Positions 1 to 10,049 of a stretch of 64,000 nucleotides of DNA are shown in pieces. A program made the position numbers and the translations under genes. Source of the stretch: Nocardia sp. BMG51109 (lineage in GTDB: Bacteria > Actinomycetota > Actinomycetes > Mycobacteriales > Mycobacteriaceae); contig NZ_JAFQ01000004.1 in the NCBI RefSeq assembly GCF_000526215.1, forward strand, positions 62,001 through 126,000, given 5' to 3'. Positions within the stretch are counted from its first letter, which is position 1. Every line of letters starts with the position of its first letter. The notes below the pieces were generated by a model. It searched no databases. It was given only the letters and a program-made list of their open reading frames with translations, and was not told the origin of the DNA.

Positions 1-232
1 GGGCGCTCCCGGTAGGCGGACGGCTGGGGCTCCACCGCCCGAGACTAGCGCGCCGCCCCGACAGAAACCCATGCCCGGGGCCGCGGTCCCCGCACGACCG
101 GCGCGCTGCGCCGATGCCTGGGACAATCCCCCACCGACGAACCGGCTCGGTCGATTGCCGACCGTTCGCCGCCGGTCGTTACACTCCGTCGAAGATAAAC
201 GTCAACAGTTCAGATTGGGGATGCGGGGCGAC

Positions 233-691
233 ATGCTCAAGGGCTTCAAAGACTTCCTGATGCGCGGAAACGTCATCGATCTGGCCGTCGCGGTCGTCAT
301 GGGCACGGCGTTCACCGCCATCGTCAAGTCGGTCACCAAGGGAATCGTGGAACCGCTGCTGGCCGTGCTCGGCGGCAACAGCCAGCTGGGACTGGGCTTC
401 CAGATCGTCCCGGGCAAGCCGGCCACCTTCGTCGCGGTGGGCCCGATCGTCAGCGCGGCCATCGACTTCGTGATGGTGGCGGCCGTGCTGTACTTCGTGC
501 TCATCATGCCGATGAACAGCCTCAAGAGGCGCTTCGGCGGCAAGAAGTCGGCGGAGCCGACGCAGACCGAACTGCTGATCGAGATCCGCGACCTGCTGGC
601 CGTCCGGGCCGATGACGACCGGTCGTCCGACGCCACCGAGAAGGCCCTGGACAAGGCCGCCCTGAGCAAGGCGGCACGGGCACTCGACTGA
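233..691 (+). CDS. mscL: Large-conductance mechanosensitive channel MscL
   Basis: Pentameric membrane tension valve that releases solutes on hypo-osmotic shock. The N-terminus MLKGFKDFLMRGNVIDLAVAV is the classic MscL start (amphipathic helix S1 followed by TM1). A second TM lies at about residues 66-90 (AAIDFVMVAAVLYFVLIMPMN). The charged cytoplasmic helix follows, with the typical TELLIEIRDLL bundle. The protein is 152 aa, in the usual 130-155 aa range. The open frame extends upstream, but this ATG gives the family N-terminus; an in-frame ATG 12 bp earlier is a less likely alternative. The Ala/Lys-rich tail after the helix bundle is common in actinobacteria. Confidence 0.95.
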   Translation: MLKGFKDFLMRGNVIDLAVAVVMGTAFTAIVKSVTKGIVEPLLAVLGGNSQLGLGFQIVPGKPATFVAVGPIVSAAIDFVMVAAVLYFVLIMPMNSLKRRFGGKKSAEPTQTELLIEIRDLLAVRADDDRSSDATEKALDKAALSKAARALD

Positions 692-771
692 CCGGTCGGC
701 TCGGCCGTCGGCCGAATTCGAGTACCGCGCTACTCGCGCCGCACCGCCACATCCCGGCGCACTGTCGAGAG

Positions 772-1659
772 GTGGCACAGCACAGACTCTTCTGCATTCC
801 GGGAACCTGGGAGGCCGTCACCACGGCCGAGGAATTCGGGCGGATCGAACCGCGCACCGAGATCGGCATGCTGACCGGTGTCACCGATCTACTCGACCGC
901 CGCGTCTTCGACGTCGTCTACCTCAACTATCCGGCCGGTTTCGGCCCGCTGACCGGCGGCGGCGAGGGCCTGCTCGAACTGCTCGGACAGCCCTCGTACC
1001 GGGCCGCGCGCGATATGGCGGTGGCCGAACTGATCCGCCTGATCCACGAACACCCCGGCGGCTTCGGCATTCTCGGCTACGGCCAGGGCGCCGCGGTGGC
1101 CTCGCTGGTGGGGCGGGAACTGGTGTCGGGCTCGCTGCGCGACCGGATGCGCGACTGCCACTGGCTGCACACCATCGCCTCACCGCACCGGGCCGGCGGG
1201 CGCACCTTCCCGCTGGGCAATCAGCTGGCGGGACAGGGCATCTCCGGCGATCCCGTCACCGATACCGGCAGCATCGACTGGTTCGACTACTGCCTGCCGG
1301 GCGATATCCACGGCGACGCCGACCTCACCGACACCTATCTGGCGCGGGCCTACCACCTGGCCGTCGAGCAGCCGCTGGTGGACCCGTTCGTGATGATCGC
1401 CGGGTGCACCGACAGCCTGCTGCGCGGCCGGCTGCGCGATGTCATCGCCGCGCTCGGGGAGGATCCGGCGCTGGTGGTCGGCAAGGCCGGCATCACCGCG
1501 GCGACGCTGGCGACCTTTCTGCAGAATCACCCGCACGACAAGTACGCCGTGCGGGAGGTCCTGCCCGGCACGACGGCCCTGCGGCATTCGGCGAACCACC
1601 TGAACTTCTGGGGGCCGCGGGTCGGCAGCGCGGAGCACCTGGCGGTCACGCACCGCTGA
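772..1659 (+). CDS. Lysin B/cutinase-like alpha/beta-hydrolase with replaced nucleophile
   Basis: A 295-aa protein resembling mycobacteriophage lysin B and cutinase-like hydrolases, enzymes that cleave mycolyl-arabinogalactan esters or lipids. The start FCIPGTWE and the strand-turn-helix GILGYGQGAA (residues 99-108) match the family layout, where the elbow normally reads G-Y-S-Q-G. Here the nucleophile position (104) is Gly, coded GGC. Candidate Asp (D178, in CLPGDIHGD) and His (H276, in SANHLNFWG) of the triad are still present. No signal peptide is visible. The GTG start follows GAGAGGTG. Its 3' end overlaps the convergent TetR gene by 14 bp. It could be a non-catalytic relative or use another nucleophile; the function is uncertain. 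Confidence 0.75.
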   Translation: MAQHRLFCIPGTWEAVTTAEEFGRIEPRTEIGMLTGVTDLLDRRVFDVVYLNYPAGFGPLTGGGEGLLELLGQPSYRAARDMAVAELIRLIHEHPGGFGILGYGQGAAVASLVGRELVSGSLRDRMRDCHWLHTIASPHRAGGRTFPLGNQLAGQGISGDPVTDTGSIDWFDYCLPGDIHGDADLTDTYLARAYHLAVEQPLVDPFVMIAGCTDSLLRGRLRDVIAALGEDPALVVGKAGITAATLATFLQNHPHDKYAVREVLPGTTALRHSANHLNFWGPRVGSAEHLAVTHR

Positions 1660-2212
1660 ACTCGACCGTGGCGACCATCCGGCGAGCCAGCTCCTCCGGA
1701 TCGTCCCCGCCCAGCTGCGACCCCTCCAGCGCGCCCTCGCGCCACAACGTGGCCAGCCCGTGCACCAGCGACCAGGCCGCCAGCCGGGCCGCACGGCTGT
1801 CGTCCGGCGCCACCGCCGACGCCGTCATGCCCGAACGCAATTCGTCGCCGGAGCGCTCCCGCGCCGCGACCAGCCGCTCGTCGCCGTGGCGCAGCAGATC
1901 GCGGCGGAACATCACATCGAAATGGCCGGGGTAACGGTGCGCGAAACGCACGTAGGCCACGGCCGCCTCGCGGAAATCGCCCGCCGCGGAACGTAATTCC
2001 GCGGCCAGCAGGTCGAAGCCCTCGATCGCGAGCTCGGTCAGCAGGCCCTGCCGGTTGCCGAAATGATGGGCCGGCGCGGCGTGCGAGACGCCGGCCCGCT
2101 GCGCCAGCGCGCGCAGCGACACCGCGTCCACACCGTCGGCGGCGATCTGTTCCGCCGCCGCATGCAGCAGCTCGGCACGCAGGTCACCGTGGTGGTAGGC
2201 GGTCTTCGTCAC
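1646..2212 (-). CDS. TetR/AcrR-family transcriptional regulator
   Basis: A 188-aa one-component repressor. The N-terminal helix-turn-helix (about residues 10-56) contains VSLRALAQRAGVSHAAPAHHFGNRQGLL, a typical TetR recognition helix with the Y/H-H-F motif. The C-terminal half is all-helical and should bind an unknown ligand. The frame stays open to 2314, but the GTG at 2212 gives a normal N-terminus (VTKTAYHHGDLRAEL). It is divergent from the DoxX gene with 95 bp between starts, so it probably controls that gene and itself (inference). Confidence 0.85.
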   Translation of the reverse strand: MTKTAYHHGDLRAELLHAAAEQIAADGVDAVSLRALAQRAGVSHAAPAHHFGNRQGLLTELAIEGFDLLAAELRSAAGDFREAAVAYVRFAHRYPGHFDVMFRRDLLRHGDERLVAARERSGDELRSGMTASAVAPDDSRAARLAAWSLVHGLATLWREGALEGSQLGGDDPEELARRMVATVEFSGA

Positions 2213-2240
2213 GTCTCGATGGTCCCGAATAATGTAGACG

Positions 2241-2281
2241 TTGACAAGTTTCCTGCTCGAGCCTAATCTAGCCGCTGTCAA
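2241..2281 (+). promoter_or_regulatory. Sigma-70-type promoter and candidate TetR operator for the DoxX gene
   Basis: TTGACA at 2241-2246 and TAATCT at 2264-2269 are separated by 17 bp, an unusually good consensus promoter for this genome, reading into the DoxX gene. TTGACA recurs as its inverted copy TGTCAA at 2276-2281, so the promoter core is flanked by inverted half-sites that could bind the divergent TetR protein. The operator role is inference. Confidence 0.5.
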
Positions 2282-2307
2282 GATTGGGTTGAACCTCAGG
2301 AGCCCCG

Positions 2308-2739
2308 ATGGCACCGCTCATCGTTCTCATCGTCGTCACCGCAGTGGCCCGCCTCGCCGGACCGATCCGGGACGGCTGGCTCGATTCCTGGCCGCACGCC
2401 GTCCGCATCGGCCTGGCCGCCATGTTCGCGCTCACCGCGAGCGCGCACTTCTTCCCACCGCGCCGCGCGGCGCTGATCGCGATGGTGCCGACCGCGCTAC
2501 CGGCCGCACCCGCACTGGTGACCGCGAACGGAATCCTCGAAATCGCCGGTGCCGTAGGGCTTCTCATAGCTCCGGTCGCCCCGGCCTCGGCCATCTTCCT
2601 GGCCCTGCTGATGGTCGCGATGTTCCCGGCCAATGTGCGTGCCGCCGGGGCGGATCTCGGGATCAAGTCCATGCCGCTGCCGCTGCGCACGCTGGTTCAG
2701 GTGCTGTTCATCGGGGCGTGCGTCGTCGCGGTGTTCTGA
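2308..2739 (+). CDS. DoxX-family membrane protein
   Basis: A 143-aa integral membrane protein with four predicted helices (about residues 2-18, 32-50, 70-95 and 120-142). The spacing and the central NGILEIAGAVGLLIAP segment are typical of the DoxX/DoxX-like family, whose members occur in redox- or stress-related membrane complexes but mostly lack a defined activity. The start ATG is preceded by CAGGAG. It is divergent from a TetR regulator, which suggests ligand- or stress-inducible expression. Confidence 0.8.
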   Translation: MAPLIVLIVVTAVARLAGPIRDGWLDSWPHAVRIGLAAMFALTASAHFFPPRRAALIAMVPTALPAAPALVTANGILEIAGAVGLLIAPVAPASAIFLALLMVAMFPANVRAAGADLGIKSMPLPLRTLVQVLFIGACVVAVF

Positions 2740-2773
2740 AGCCGACGTCGATCGGGGACCGGTGACGGCCGGC

Positions 2774-2792
2774 CGTCTCGGGGCGCGAGACG
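2774..2792. terminator. Hairpin between convergent genes
   Basis: A perfect 7-bp stem (CGTCTCG/CGAGACG) with a 5-nt loop lies just past the DoxX stop and abuts the fetB-like stop. It has no U-tract, so it is only a weak candidate terminator. Confidence 0.35.
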
Positions 2793-2793
2793 T

Positions 2794-3570
2794 TCAGGCA
2801 GGCAACGAGATCAGGCGCTGGGCGTCGTCGAACAACCAGCGCTCGGCGACCCGGGCGGCGGCCAGGGCGGCCAAGGCCGCGGCGGCGAGCATCATGTACA
2901 TGACGACGATCTGATAGCGGATGGCGGTCAGCGGTTCGACGCCCGCCAGGATCAGGCCGGTCATGGCGCCGGGCAGGCTGATCAGGCCGACCACCTTGGT
3001 GGAGTCGATCGCCGGCACCAGCGCGGTGCGCAGCGCCGACCGCCGGTACGGCAGAAACGCCTGTCGCGCGGGCAATCCCAGGCACAGCCGCGATTCGACG
3101 GCCGCCCGGGCCGTGCGGGCGTCCTCGTGCACCCGCCGCAGCGCGATGCCGGTAGCCTGCATGGCCCCCGCGACGATCATCCCGCCCACCGGCACCACCA
3201 CCCGGGCCTGCGTGGCGATCACGCCGAGCACGATGAGGGCGCCGAGCGTGACCGCGGTGCTCACGGCGACTCCGACGGTGGCGGCCCGGATCGAGTGCGG
3301 CACACCGGCTCCCCGCCGGCCGGCGACCTGGCCGGCCACGAGCACCATCAGCGCCACCCAGCCGAGCGCGCCCGGTAGTCCGGTGTGCCGGAACAGGACC
3401 AGCAGCACCGCACCCACCGCGACCAGCTGCACCGCGGCGCGTGCCGCGGCGATCAGCAGCTCGCGGGTCAGCTTCAGCTGCTGCCGATAGGCGATCAGCG
3501 CCGCCACGCAGACCAAGAGCAGCGACGCCGCCACACCCGGCCAGTCCGGCACCGAAAGTCCTTCTGCCAT
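2794..3570 (-). CDS. fetB: FetB/YbbM-type ABC transporter permease (UPF0014)
   Basis: A 258-aa permease with about seven hydrophobic helices, matching the FetB/YbbM (UPF0014) family, which in E. coli exports iron with its ATPase FetA. The family core is recognisable: RAAVQLVAVG near residue 45, VESRLCLGLPARQA near 155, and SLPGAMTGLILAGVEPLTAIRYQIVV near 200-225. It lies 84 bp downstream of the matching ATPase on the same strand, so the two form one exporter. Iron as substrate follows from family knowledge and is not shown by the sequence. Confidence 0.88.
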   Translation of the reverse strand: MAEGLSVPDWPGVAASLLLVCVAALIAYRQQLKLTRELLIAAARAAVQLVAVGAVLLVLFRHTGLPGALGWVALMVLVAGQVAGRRGAGVPHSIRAATVGVAVSTAVTLGALIVLGVIATQARVVVPVGGMIVAGAMQATGIALRRVHEDARTARAAVESRLCLGLPARQAFLPYRRSALRTALVPAIDSTKVVGLISLPGAMTGLILAGVEPLTAIRYQIVVMYMMLAAAALAALAAARVAERWLFDDAQRLISLPA

Positions 3571-3654
3571 CAGGTCATCCGTTCTCAGATTCGATCGAGA
3601 TCCAGCTGTCCGCCACGTCGCCGCCGTCGCCGATCCACCGGCACGCGACGGTGT

Positions 3655-4419
3655 TCACCCCGGTCCACCGGGCGTCGCCGCACGGGATCGCGCCGCGTCC
3701 CTGGCACCCGGAGCGGTGCCCTCACCGAGTTCGCCTGGCGGGGAGGTGGTTTCGGGGGTCGGCATGCTCAGGGCGCCCAGCGGGGCGAGGCGGCCGGCTT
3801 CCAGCAGGAAGATATCGTCGGCGACCGAGCCGGTGAATGTGCTGTCGTGGCTGACCACTACGGCGCTGCCGCCCGCCCGGCAGTGCGCCCGCACCAGGTC
3901 GCCGACCATCGCCGCGGCGGAATCGTCCAGGGCCGAGGTCGGTTCGTCCAGCAGCAGCACCTCGGGGGCGACGGCGAGCGCGCGGGCCAGGCACACCCGC
4001 TGCGACTCACCGCCGGACAGTTCGGCGCAGCGTCGGTGCACGAAGGCCTCCGGCAGGCCGACCCGGTTCAGCAACGCACCGACCTGCTCGTCCCACAGCG
4101 CCGGCCGGCCCACCCGAACCTCGTCGACCACGACCTCCTCCAGCAGCACGGGTTGCTGCGGCACCAGCCCGATCCGCCGGCGCAGCTCGAGCACGTCGAG
4201 TTCGACGATCGGAACATCGTCGAGAAGTATTCGGCCGCCGGAGGGTTCGCCGAGGCGGTTGAGCAGCCGCAGCAGCGTGGTCTTTCCCACTCCGCTCGGC
4301 CCCACCACCGCGGTACACCGGCCGGCGGTCACGGTCAGATCGATGCCGTCGAACAGCGTGCGCCCGCCGAAGACCACGCCGATCCGCTCCAGGACGATGC
4401 TGTGCACGGACCCGAGCAT
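3655..4419 (-). CDS. fetA: FetA-type ABC transporter ATP-binding protein
   Basis: A 254-aa nucleotide-binding subunit. Walker A is GPSGVGKT (40-47), the signature is LSGGESQR, Walker B is LLLDEPTSALDD, and the switch His lies in VVVSHD. The tail is a Pro/Ala/Thr-rich extension of about 45 aa. The open frame extends to 4596, but the ATG at 4419 has GGGAG at correct spacing and gives a standard N-terminus. It is followed by the FetB-like permease, and together they make a UPF0014-type exporter (iron in E. coli). Confidence 0.88.
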   Translation of the reverse strand: MLGSVHSIVLERIGVVFGGRTLFDGIDLTVTAGRCTAVVGPSGVGKTTLLRLLNRLGEPSGGRILLDDVPIVELDVLELRRRIGLVPQQPVLLEEVVVDEVRVGRPALWDEQVGALLNRVGLPEAFVHRRCAELSGGESQRVCLARALAVAPEVLLLDEPTSALDDSAAAMVGDLVRAHCRAGGSAVVVSHDSTFTGSVADDIFLLEAGRLAPLGALSMPTPETTSPPGELGEGTAPGARDAARSRAATPGGPG

Positions 4420-4521
4420 GCCGCACTCCCACACCCGCCGCAGCCCGAGCGCCGATCTGCCGTCACACTCCCGCTGGCCTGGGGTAACGCCGCCGTCGAC
4501 GGCAATCGCTAGCATGCACCC

Positions 4522-4953
4522 GTGGCAAATCTCAAGGTATCGGCCGACGTGCCGATCTCCCCCGATCAGGCATGGTCGCATGCGGCCGATCTGCACACGC
4601 TGGATCAGTGGCTACTCATGCACGAGGCATGGCGGGGCACGGTCCCGGACGAGCTGACTCCCGGTACCGAAATCGTCGGTGTCGTAACGGCGAAGGGACT
4701 TCGCAACCGGGTGCGCTGGACGGTGCGCACCGCCGAGCCGCCGAATCGCCTGGTACTCAGCGGTTCCGGGAAGGGCGGTACGAGGATCGGCCTGGAGTTG
4801 CTGGTCGAGCCGAAAGGTGACGGCGCACGAGTCACCGTCGATATCGACCTCGGCGGCCGCCCGCTGTTCGGGCCGATCGGCTCGGCGGTGGCCCGGGCGT
4901 TGAAGGGTGATATCGACCGGTCGCTGGACCGCTTCGTCGAGCTGTACGGCTGA
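4522..4953 (+). CDS. SRPBCC-family (START-like) small protein
   Basis: A 143-aa single-domain protein of the SRPBCC/polyketide cyclase-like fold: the start NLKVSADVPISPDQAWSHAADLHTLDQWL is the first strand and two short helices. Alternating strands follow, then the long C-terminal helix (IGSAVARALKGDIDRSLDRFVELYG) that lids the hydrophobic pocket. Mycobacteria carry several such proteins (Rv0854/Rv0857-like) without a defined ligand. The start is GTG. It is divergent from the fetA-like gene (103 bp between starts). Confidence 0.8.
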   Translation: MANLKVSADVPISPDQAWSHAADLHTLDQWLLMHEAWRGTVPDELTPGTEIVGVVTAKGLRNRVRWTVRTAEPPNRLVLSGSGKGGTRIGLELLVEPKGDGARVTVDIDLGGRPLFGPIGSAVARALKGDIDRSLDRFVELYG

Positions 4954-4972
4954 CCCCGCGCCGGACTTTAAA

Positions 4973-4986
4973 TGTAACGTGTTCTA
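4973..4986. promoter_or_regulatory. KstR-type operator with overlapping -10
   Basis: TGTAACGTGTTCTA matches the published KstR consensus TNNAACNNGTTNNA at every fixed position. TAATAT at 4985-4990 overlaps the box as a possible -10, so repressor binding would block transcription towards the SDR gene at 5194. KstR is the TetR-family repressor of cholesterol catabolism in mycobacteria and rhodococci; its gene is not in the window. Confidence 0.6.
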
Positions 4987-5193
4987 ATATGGACGGGAGC
5001 GGGTGAAGCGGCGAACTCGACAGAACATTCGTTCTCTTACCTGGAGTGAATCGCCAGGAATACTCGCAGTTCAGTCGGGCATTGACCGGCCTCACTCTTC
5101 GTGCACCAAGAAGCCGCTCACGCGAATCACTATTTACTTAATTCTCGCGTGCCGGTTAATCTTGCGCGGACGTAGAGCAGAAGGGAAGGTCTC

Positions 5194-5955
5194 ATGCAGA
5201 TCGACAATGCCGTTGCCGTGGTGACGGGCGGCGCCTCCGGACTGGGCCTGGCGACGGTCAAGGAACTGCACGGCCAGGGCGCCAAGGTCGTCATCATCGA
5301 CCTGCCGTCCTCCAACGGCGAGACGATCGCCAAGGAGCTGGGCGAGGGTGTCGTGTTCGCGCCGACCGACGTCACCGATGAGGAGCAGGTCACCGCCGCC
5401 CTCGACGCCGCGCAGGCCCTGGGCGATCTGCGTATCGCGGTGAACTGCGCCGGCATCGGCAACGCGATCAAGACGGTGAGCAAGAAGGGCGCGTTCCCGC
5501 TGGCCGACTTCACCAAGGTCGTGAACGTGAACCTGATCGGCACGTTCAACGTGATCCGCCTTGCCGCCGAGCGCATCTCGGCCACCGAGCCAGTCGGCGA
5601 GGAGCGCGGCGTGATCATCAACACGGCCTCGGTCGCCGCCTTCGACGGCCAGATCGGCCAGGCCGCCTACTCCGCGTCCAAGGGCGGCATCGTCGGCATG
5701 ACGCTGCCGATCGCGCGCGACCTGTCGAACCTGAAGATCCGGGTCAACACCATCGCGCCGGGCCTGTTCCACACGCCGCTGTTCGCCACGCTGCCGGAGG
5801 AGGCCATCGACTCCCTCGGCGCCCAGGTCCCGCACCCGTCGCGCCTGGGCGACCCGACCGAATACGCCTCGCTGGCGCGGCACATCGTCGAGAACCCGAT
5901 GCTGAACGGCGAGACCATCCGGCTGGACGGCGCCATCCGCATGGCCCCGCGCTGA
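5194..5955 (+). CDS. Short-chain dehydrogenase, 3-hydroxyacyl-CoA/17-beta-HSD10 type
   Basis: A 253-aa classical SDR, closest in pattern to human HSD17B10 and mycobacterial Rv1144. TGGASGLG (residues 11-18) binds NAD, with Asp 36 (IIDLP) favouring NAD over NADP. NCAG lies near residue 90. The catalytic Ser-Tyr-Lys are in TAS and YSASK (near residue 167), and PG follows the last core strand. Expected reaction: oxidation of 3-hydroxyacyl-CoA or a hydroxysteroid. GGAAGG precedes the ATG. The 240-bp upstream gap holds a KstR-type box, which fits a role in sterol or fatty-acid breakdown (inference). A strong hairpin follows. Confidence 0.9.
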   Translation: MQIDNAVAVVTGGASGLGLATVKELHGQGAKVVIIDLPSSNGETIAKELGEGVVFAPTDVTDEEQVTAALDAAQALGDLRIAVNCAGIGNAIKTVSKKGAFPLADFTKVVNVNLIGTFNVIRLAAERISATEPVGEERGVIINTASVAAFDGQIGQAAYSASKGGIVGMTLPIARDLSNLKIRVNTIAPGLFHTPLFATLPEEAIDSLGAQVPHPSRLGDPTEYASLARHIVENPMLNGETIRLDGAIRMAPR

Positions 5956-5973
5956 GCGCCGGCACCACCGGCG

Positions 5974-6003
5974 AGGGCCCGGTCCGTCATCGGACCGGGC
6001 TCT
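5974..6003. terminator. Bidirectional terminator between convergent genes
   Basis: A perfect 10-bp stem, GCCCGGTCCG/CGGACCGGGC, with a TCAT loop, extended by a few weaker pairs. It sits between the SDR stop and the MFS stop. The same GCCCGGTCC core recurs in the tmRNA terminator at 14440-14469. Confidence 0.75.
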
Positions 6004-6012
6004 TCGCGTAGT

Positions 6013-8252
<2,240 letters not shown>

Positions 8253-8271
8253 GGGCAAAAACTAGCACAAA

Positions 8272-8285
8272 CTGAAATATTTCAG
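8272..8285. promoter_or_regulatory. TetR operator palindrome
   Basis: CTGAAATATTTCAG is a perfect 14-bp palindrome, AT-rich in a GC-rich genome, 20 bp upstream of the tetR start. Its position over the promoter of the tetR-MFS operon fits the repressor's binding site (inference). Confidence 0.6.
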
Positions 8286-8638
8286 AAACTGCAAGTTGGT
8301 GTGATGTGGGGCACGTCAGCGCTCGGGAGCGATCACCCCCGCGTCGCACACTTCCCCTGACCGCCGCATGTACCTTTGCGCCCTGTGCAGACGACCTACT
8401 CGGCCCTCCGCCACGCAGTACTGAACGGCACCGCCGACACAGTCACGAAACAACAAGGTCTTGGATGTGGTGGACACACCTACCGGCCCATACGATTCGA
8501 TACATCGAACGACCCGGAAACTCTACGATCGAACAGGAAGTTCAGCGGATGGCTGGACTGATGTTGCGAAAGTCGCAAGCCGACCGATACCGCTGAGGAT
8601 GAAAGGGCTTGATGATCAAGCGCCCTCGTCGGCAACGT
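8286..8638. other. Gene-free stretch upstream of the tetR-MFS operon
   Basis: No convincing gene on either strand. Base composition is less GC-rich than the core regions. An imperfect hairpin at about 8604-8626 (AGGGCTTGAT paired with ATCAAGCGCCCT, one bulge) could terminate the gene that ends at 8639. Confidence 0.4.
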
Positions 8639-9706
8639 TCAGCCGGTGATCGACTCGGGCCGAGCGCGATTGCCTGCACCGAGCGGGGCGGGATTCGGAT
8701 CTCGGAGCGCTTTCTCGATGATGGTCCGAACAATTTTGTCGTCGAAATCTCTGGGCAATTCCGATCCGAGTACTCCGAATAGAATTCTCACCGTGTCGAC
8801 ATCGGGCTCCGGAAGCAACCCGAACTCGCGTGCCCTTTCCAGTGGAACCGGGCGCCCCTGACTGAAACTCGTACTCAGCTCGATGTCGAAGGAATCGTAG
8901 AACGGATGATCCGACCCGATGATCATCGCCGGAAACCACGGCCCCCGTTGCGTCACTATCAGGTTGCTCGATGACAGGTCCCAGCGAAATATCGATACCG
9001 TCGAGGTGACTGCGAGCTCGAGATCGAGACGAGTATCGTACCGCTCTTTGAACCAACAAGCCGCCAGAATGGTCGCATAGGACTCGATTCGGGTACCTTC
9101 GGCCGTCCAACTTCTGGCGTCGTCATCTTCTCCCTCTGCAAGAGATCGATGCAGCCGCGCGTACCTCTCGCACGCGTCCTCATCGGCGGGATCCAGAATC
9201 TCGATTCTTACCGACGTGTGACGATATGCCGCACGACTGACATATTTCGGCAGGACACTACGTGTATAAGCGCCGGTTCCGCCCTTGAAGACCCACCGAT
9301 CGGTACTGCCTCGGGCAGTAGCCAATGCCTTCGTCACCTCGGACCCCACCCCGGTACGTATTGTCGTCAGGCTCTCCACTGCGCGATGAATACCGGCCAG
9401 GTGATCATCAGCATCTTTGGCCCGTTCCAAGCGTTCGTCCAGTCGACTCAGAGTCTCTTCGGTCCTCGCGGTGGTCTCTTGCGTTCGTGTATTCAGGGCC
9501 TCCTGGCGCCAACGTTCCCGCAGCATCGCGAACGCGACCACTCCCAACGTCAGCGGTATAACCTTGGAAATGAGGTCGGCCGGCAGAAGATCAACGATTC
9601 CCAGAACACTCATCGTCACGGCGAGCGCCAGGGCGACCACACTCTCCGCATTACTCTTGACCCACAGAAGATCATTCCGAAGCCTCGCAGACAAGCGACC
9701 CATCAC
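8639..9706 (-). CDS. Unknown 2-TM coiled-coil protein with C-terminal alpha/beta domain
   Basis: A 355-aa protein of unrecognised function. Two helices (about 21-40 and 45-63) form a membrane hairpin. Residues 64-112 are charged and heptad-like (RTQETTARTEETLSRLDERLERAK), probably a coiled coil. From about residue 137 an alpha/beta domain begins with RWVFKGGTGAYTRS and contains VRIEILDP, FRWDLSSSNLIVTQRG and HPFYDSFD. The last part loosely recalls proteins with a phospholipase D-like fold, but no HxK(x4)D motif is present. Codon use is less GC-biased than in neighbours. The layout (membrane hairpin, coiled coil, sensor or effector domain) resembles 2-TM effectors of defence systems; that comparison is speculative. 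Confidence 0.65.
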   Translation of the reverse strand: MMGRLSARLRNDLLWVKSNAESVVALALAVTMSVLGIVDLLPADLISKVIPLTLGVVAFAMLRERWRQEALNTRTQETTARTEETLSRLDERLERAKDADDHLAGIHRAVESLTTIRTGVGSEVTKALATARGSTDRWVFKGGTGAYTRSVLPKYVSRAAYRHTSVRIEILDPADEDACERYARLHRSLAEGEDDDARSWTAEGTRIESYATILAACWFKERYDTRLDLELAVTSTVSIFRWDLSSSNLIVTQRGPWFPAMIIGSDHPFYDSFDIELSTSFSQGRPVPLERAREFGLLPEPDVDTVRILFGVLGSELPRDFDDKIVRTIIEKALRDPNPAPLGAGNRARPESITG

Positions 9707-10049
9707 GTTCCCACCTTCCGCGCGGTCGAACCACCGCCGGGAGTAGGTACTGCGGATGCGCCGAAGATCGGACCGAGCAGGAGCCCAGCGTCGACGACCT
9801 CGTCGAGCGATCTACTACATCCACATTCTAAACCTGGACGAGCCAGGTCATCCGATCCATTCTCCGACGCAAGGGATTTAGACGATCGGCTACTCAGGAT
9901 GTCCGGGCGATCGGTGCCGCGAATCACACCCTGGGCGAGACGAGGCTGATGCCCGGTCGGCTGGCAGTATCGGGCACCGATGAGTTCGCCGGGCGCGCGG
10001 CGTCTACATCTACAGCCCGCACAGTGTGAGCACGGTTGGAGAGGAATCT
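9707..10049. other. Gene-free divergent intergenic region
   Basis: Lies between the 2-TM gene (leftward) and the DUF899 gene (rightward). Short frames here lack ribosome sites and typical codon bias. It should hold both promoters, but no clear -35/-10 pair or palindrome was found. Confidence 0.35.

Noticed and set aside
8376..8561. 61-aa small gene upstream of the 2-TM gene region
   Set aside because: No ribosome site, ordinary frame length for random sequence and no recognisable similarity.
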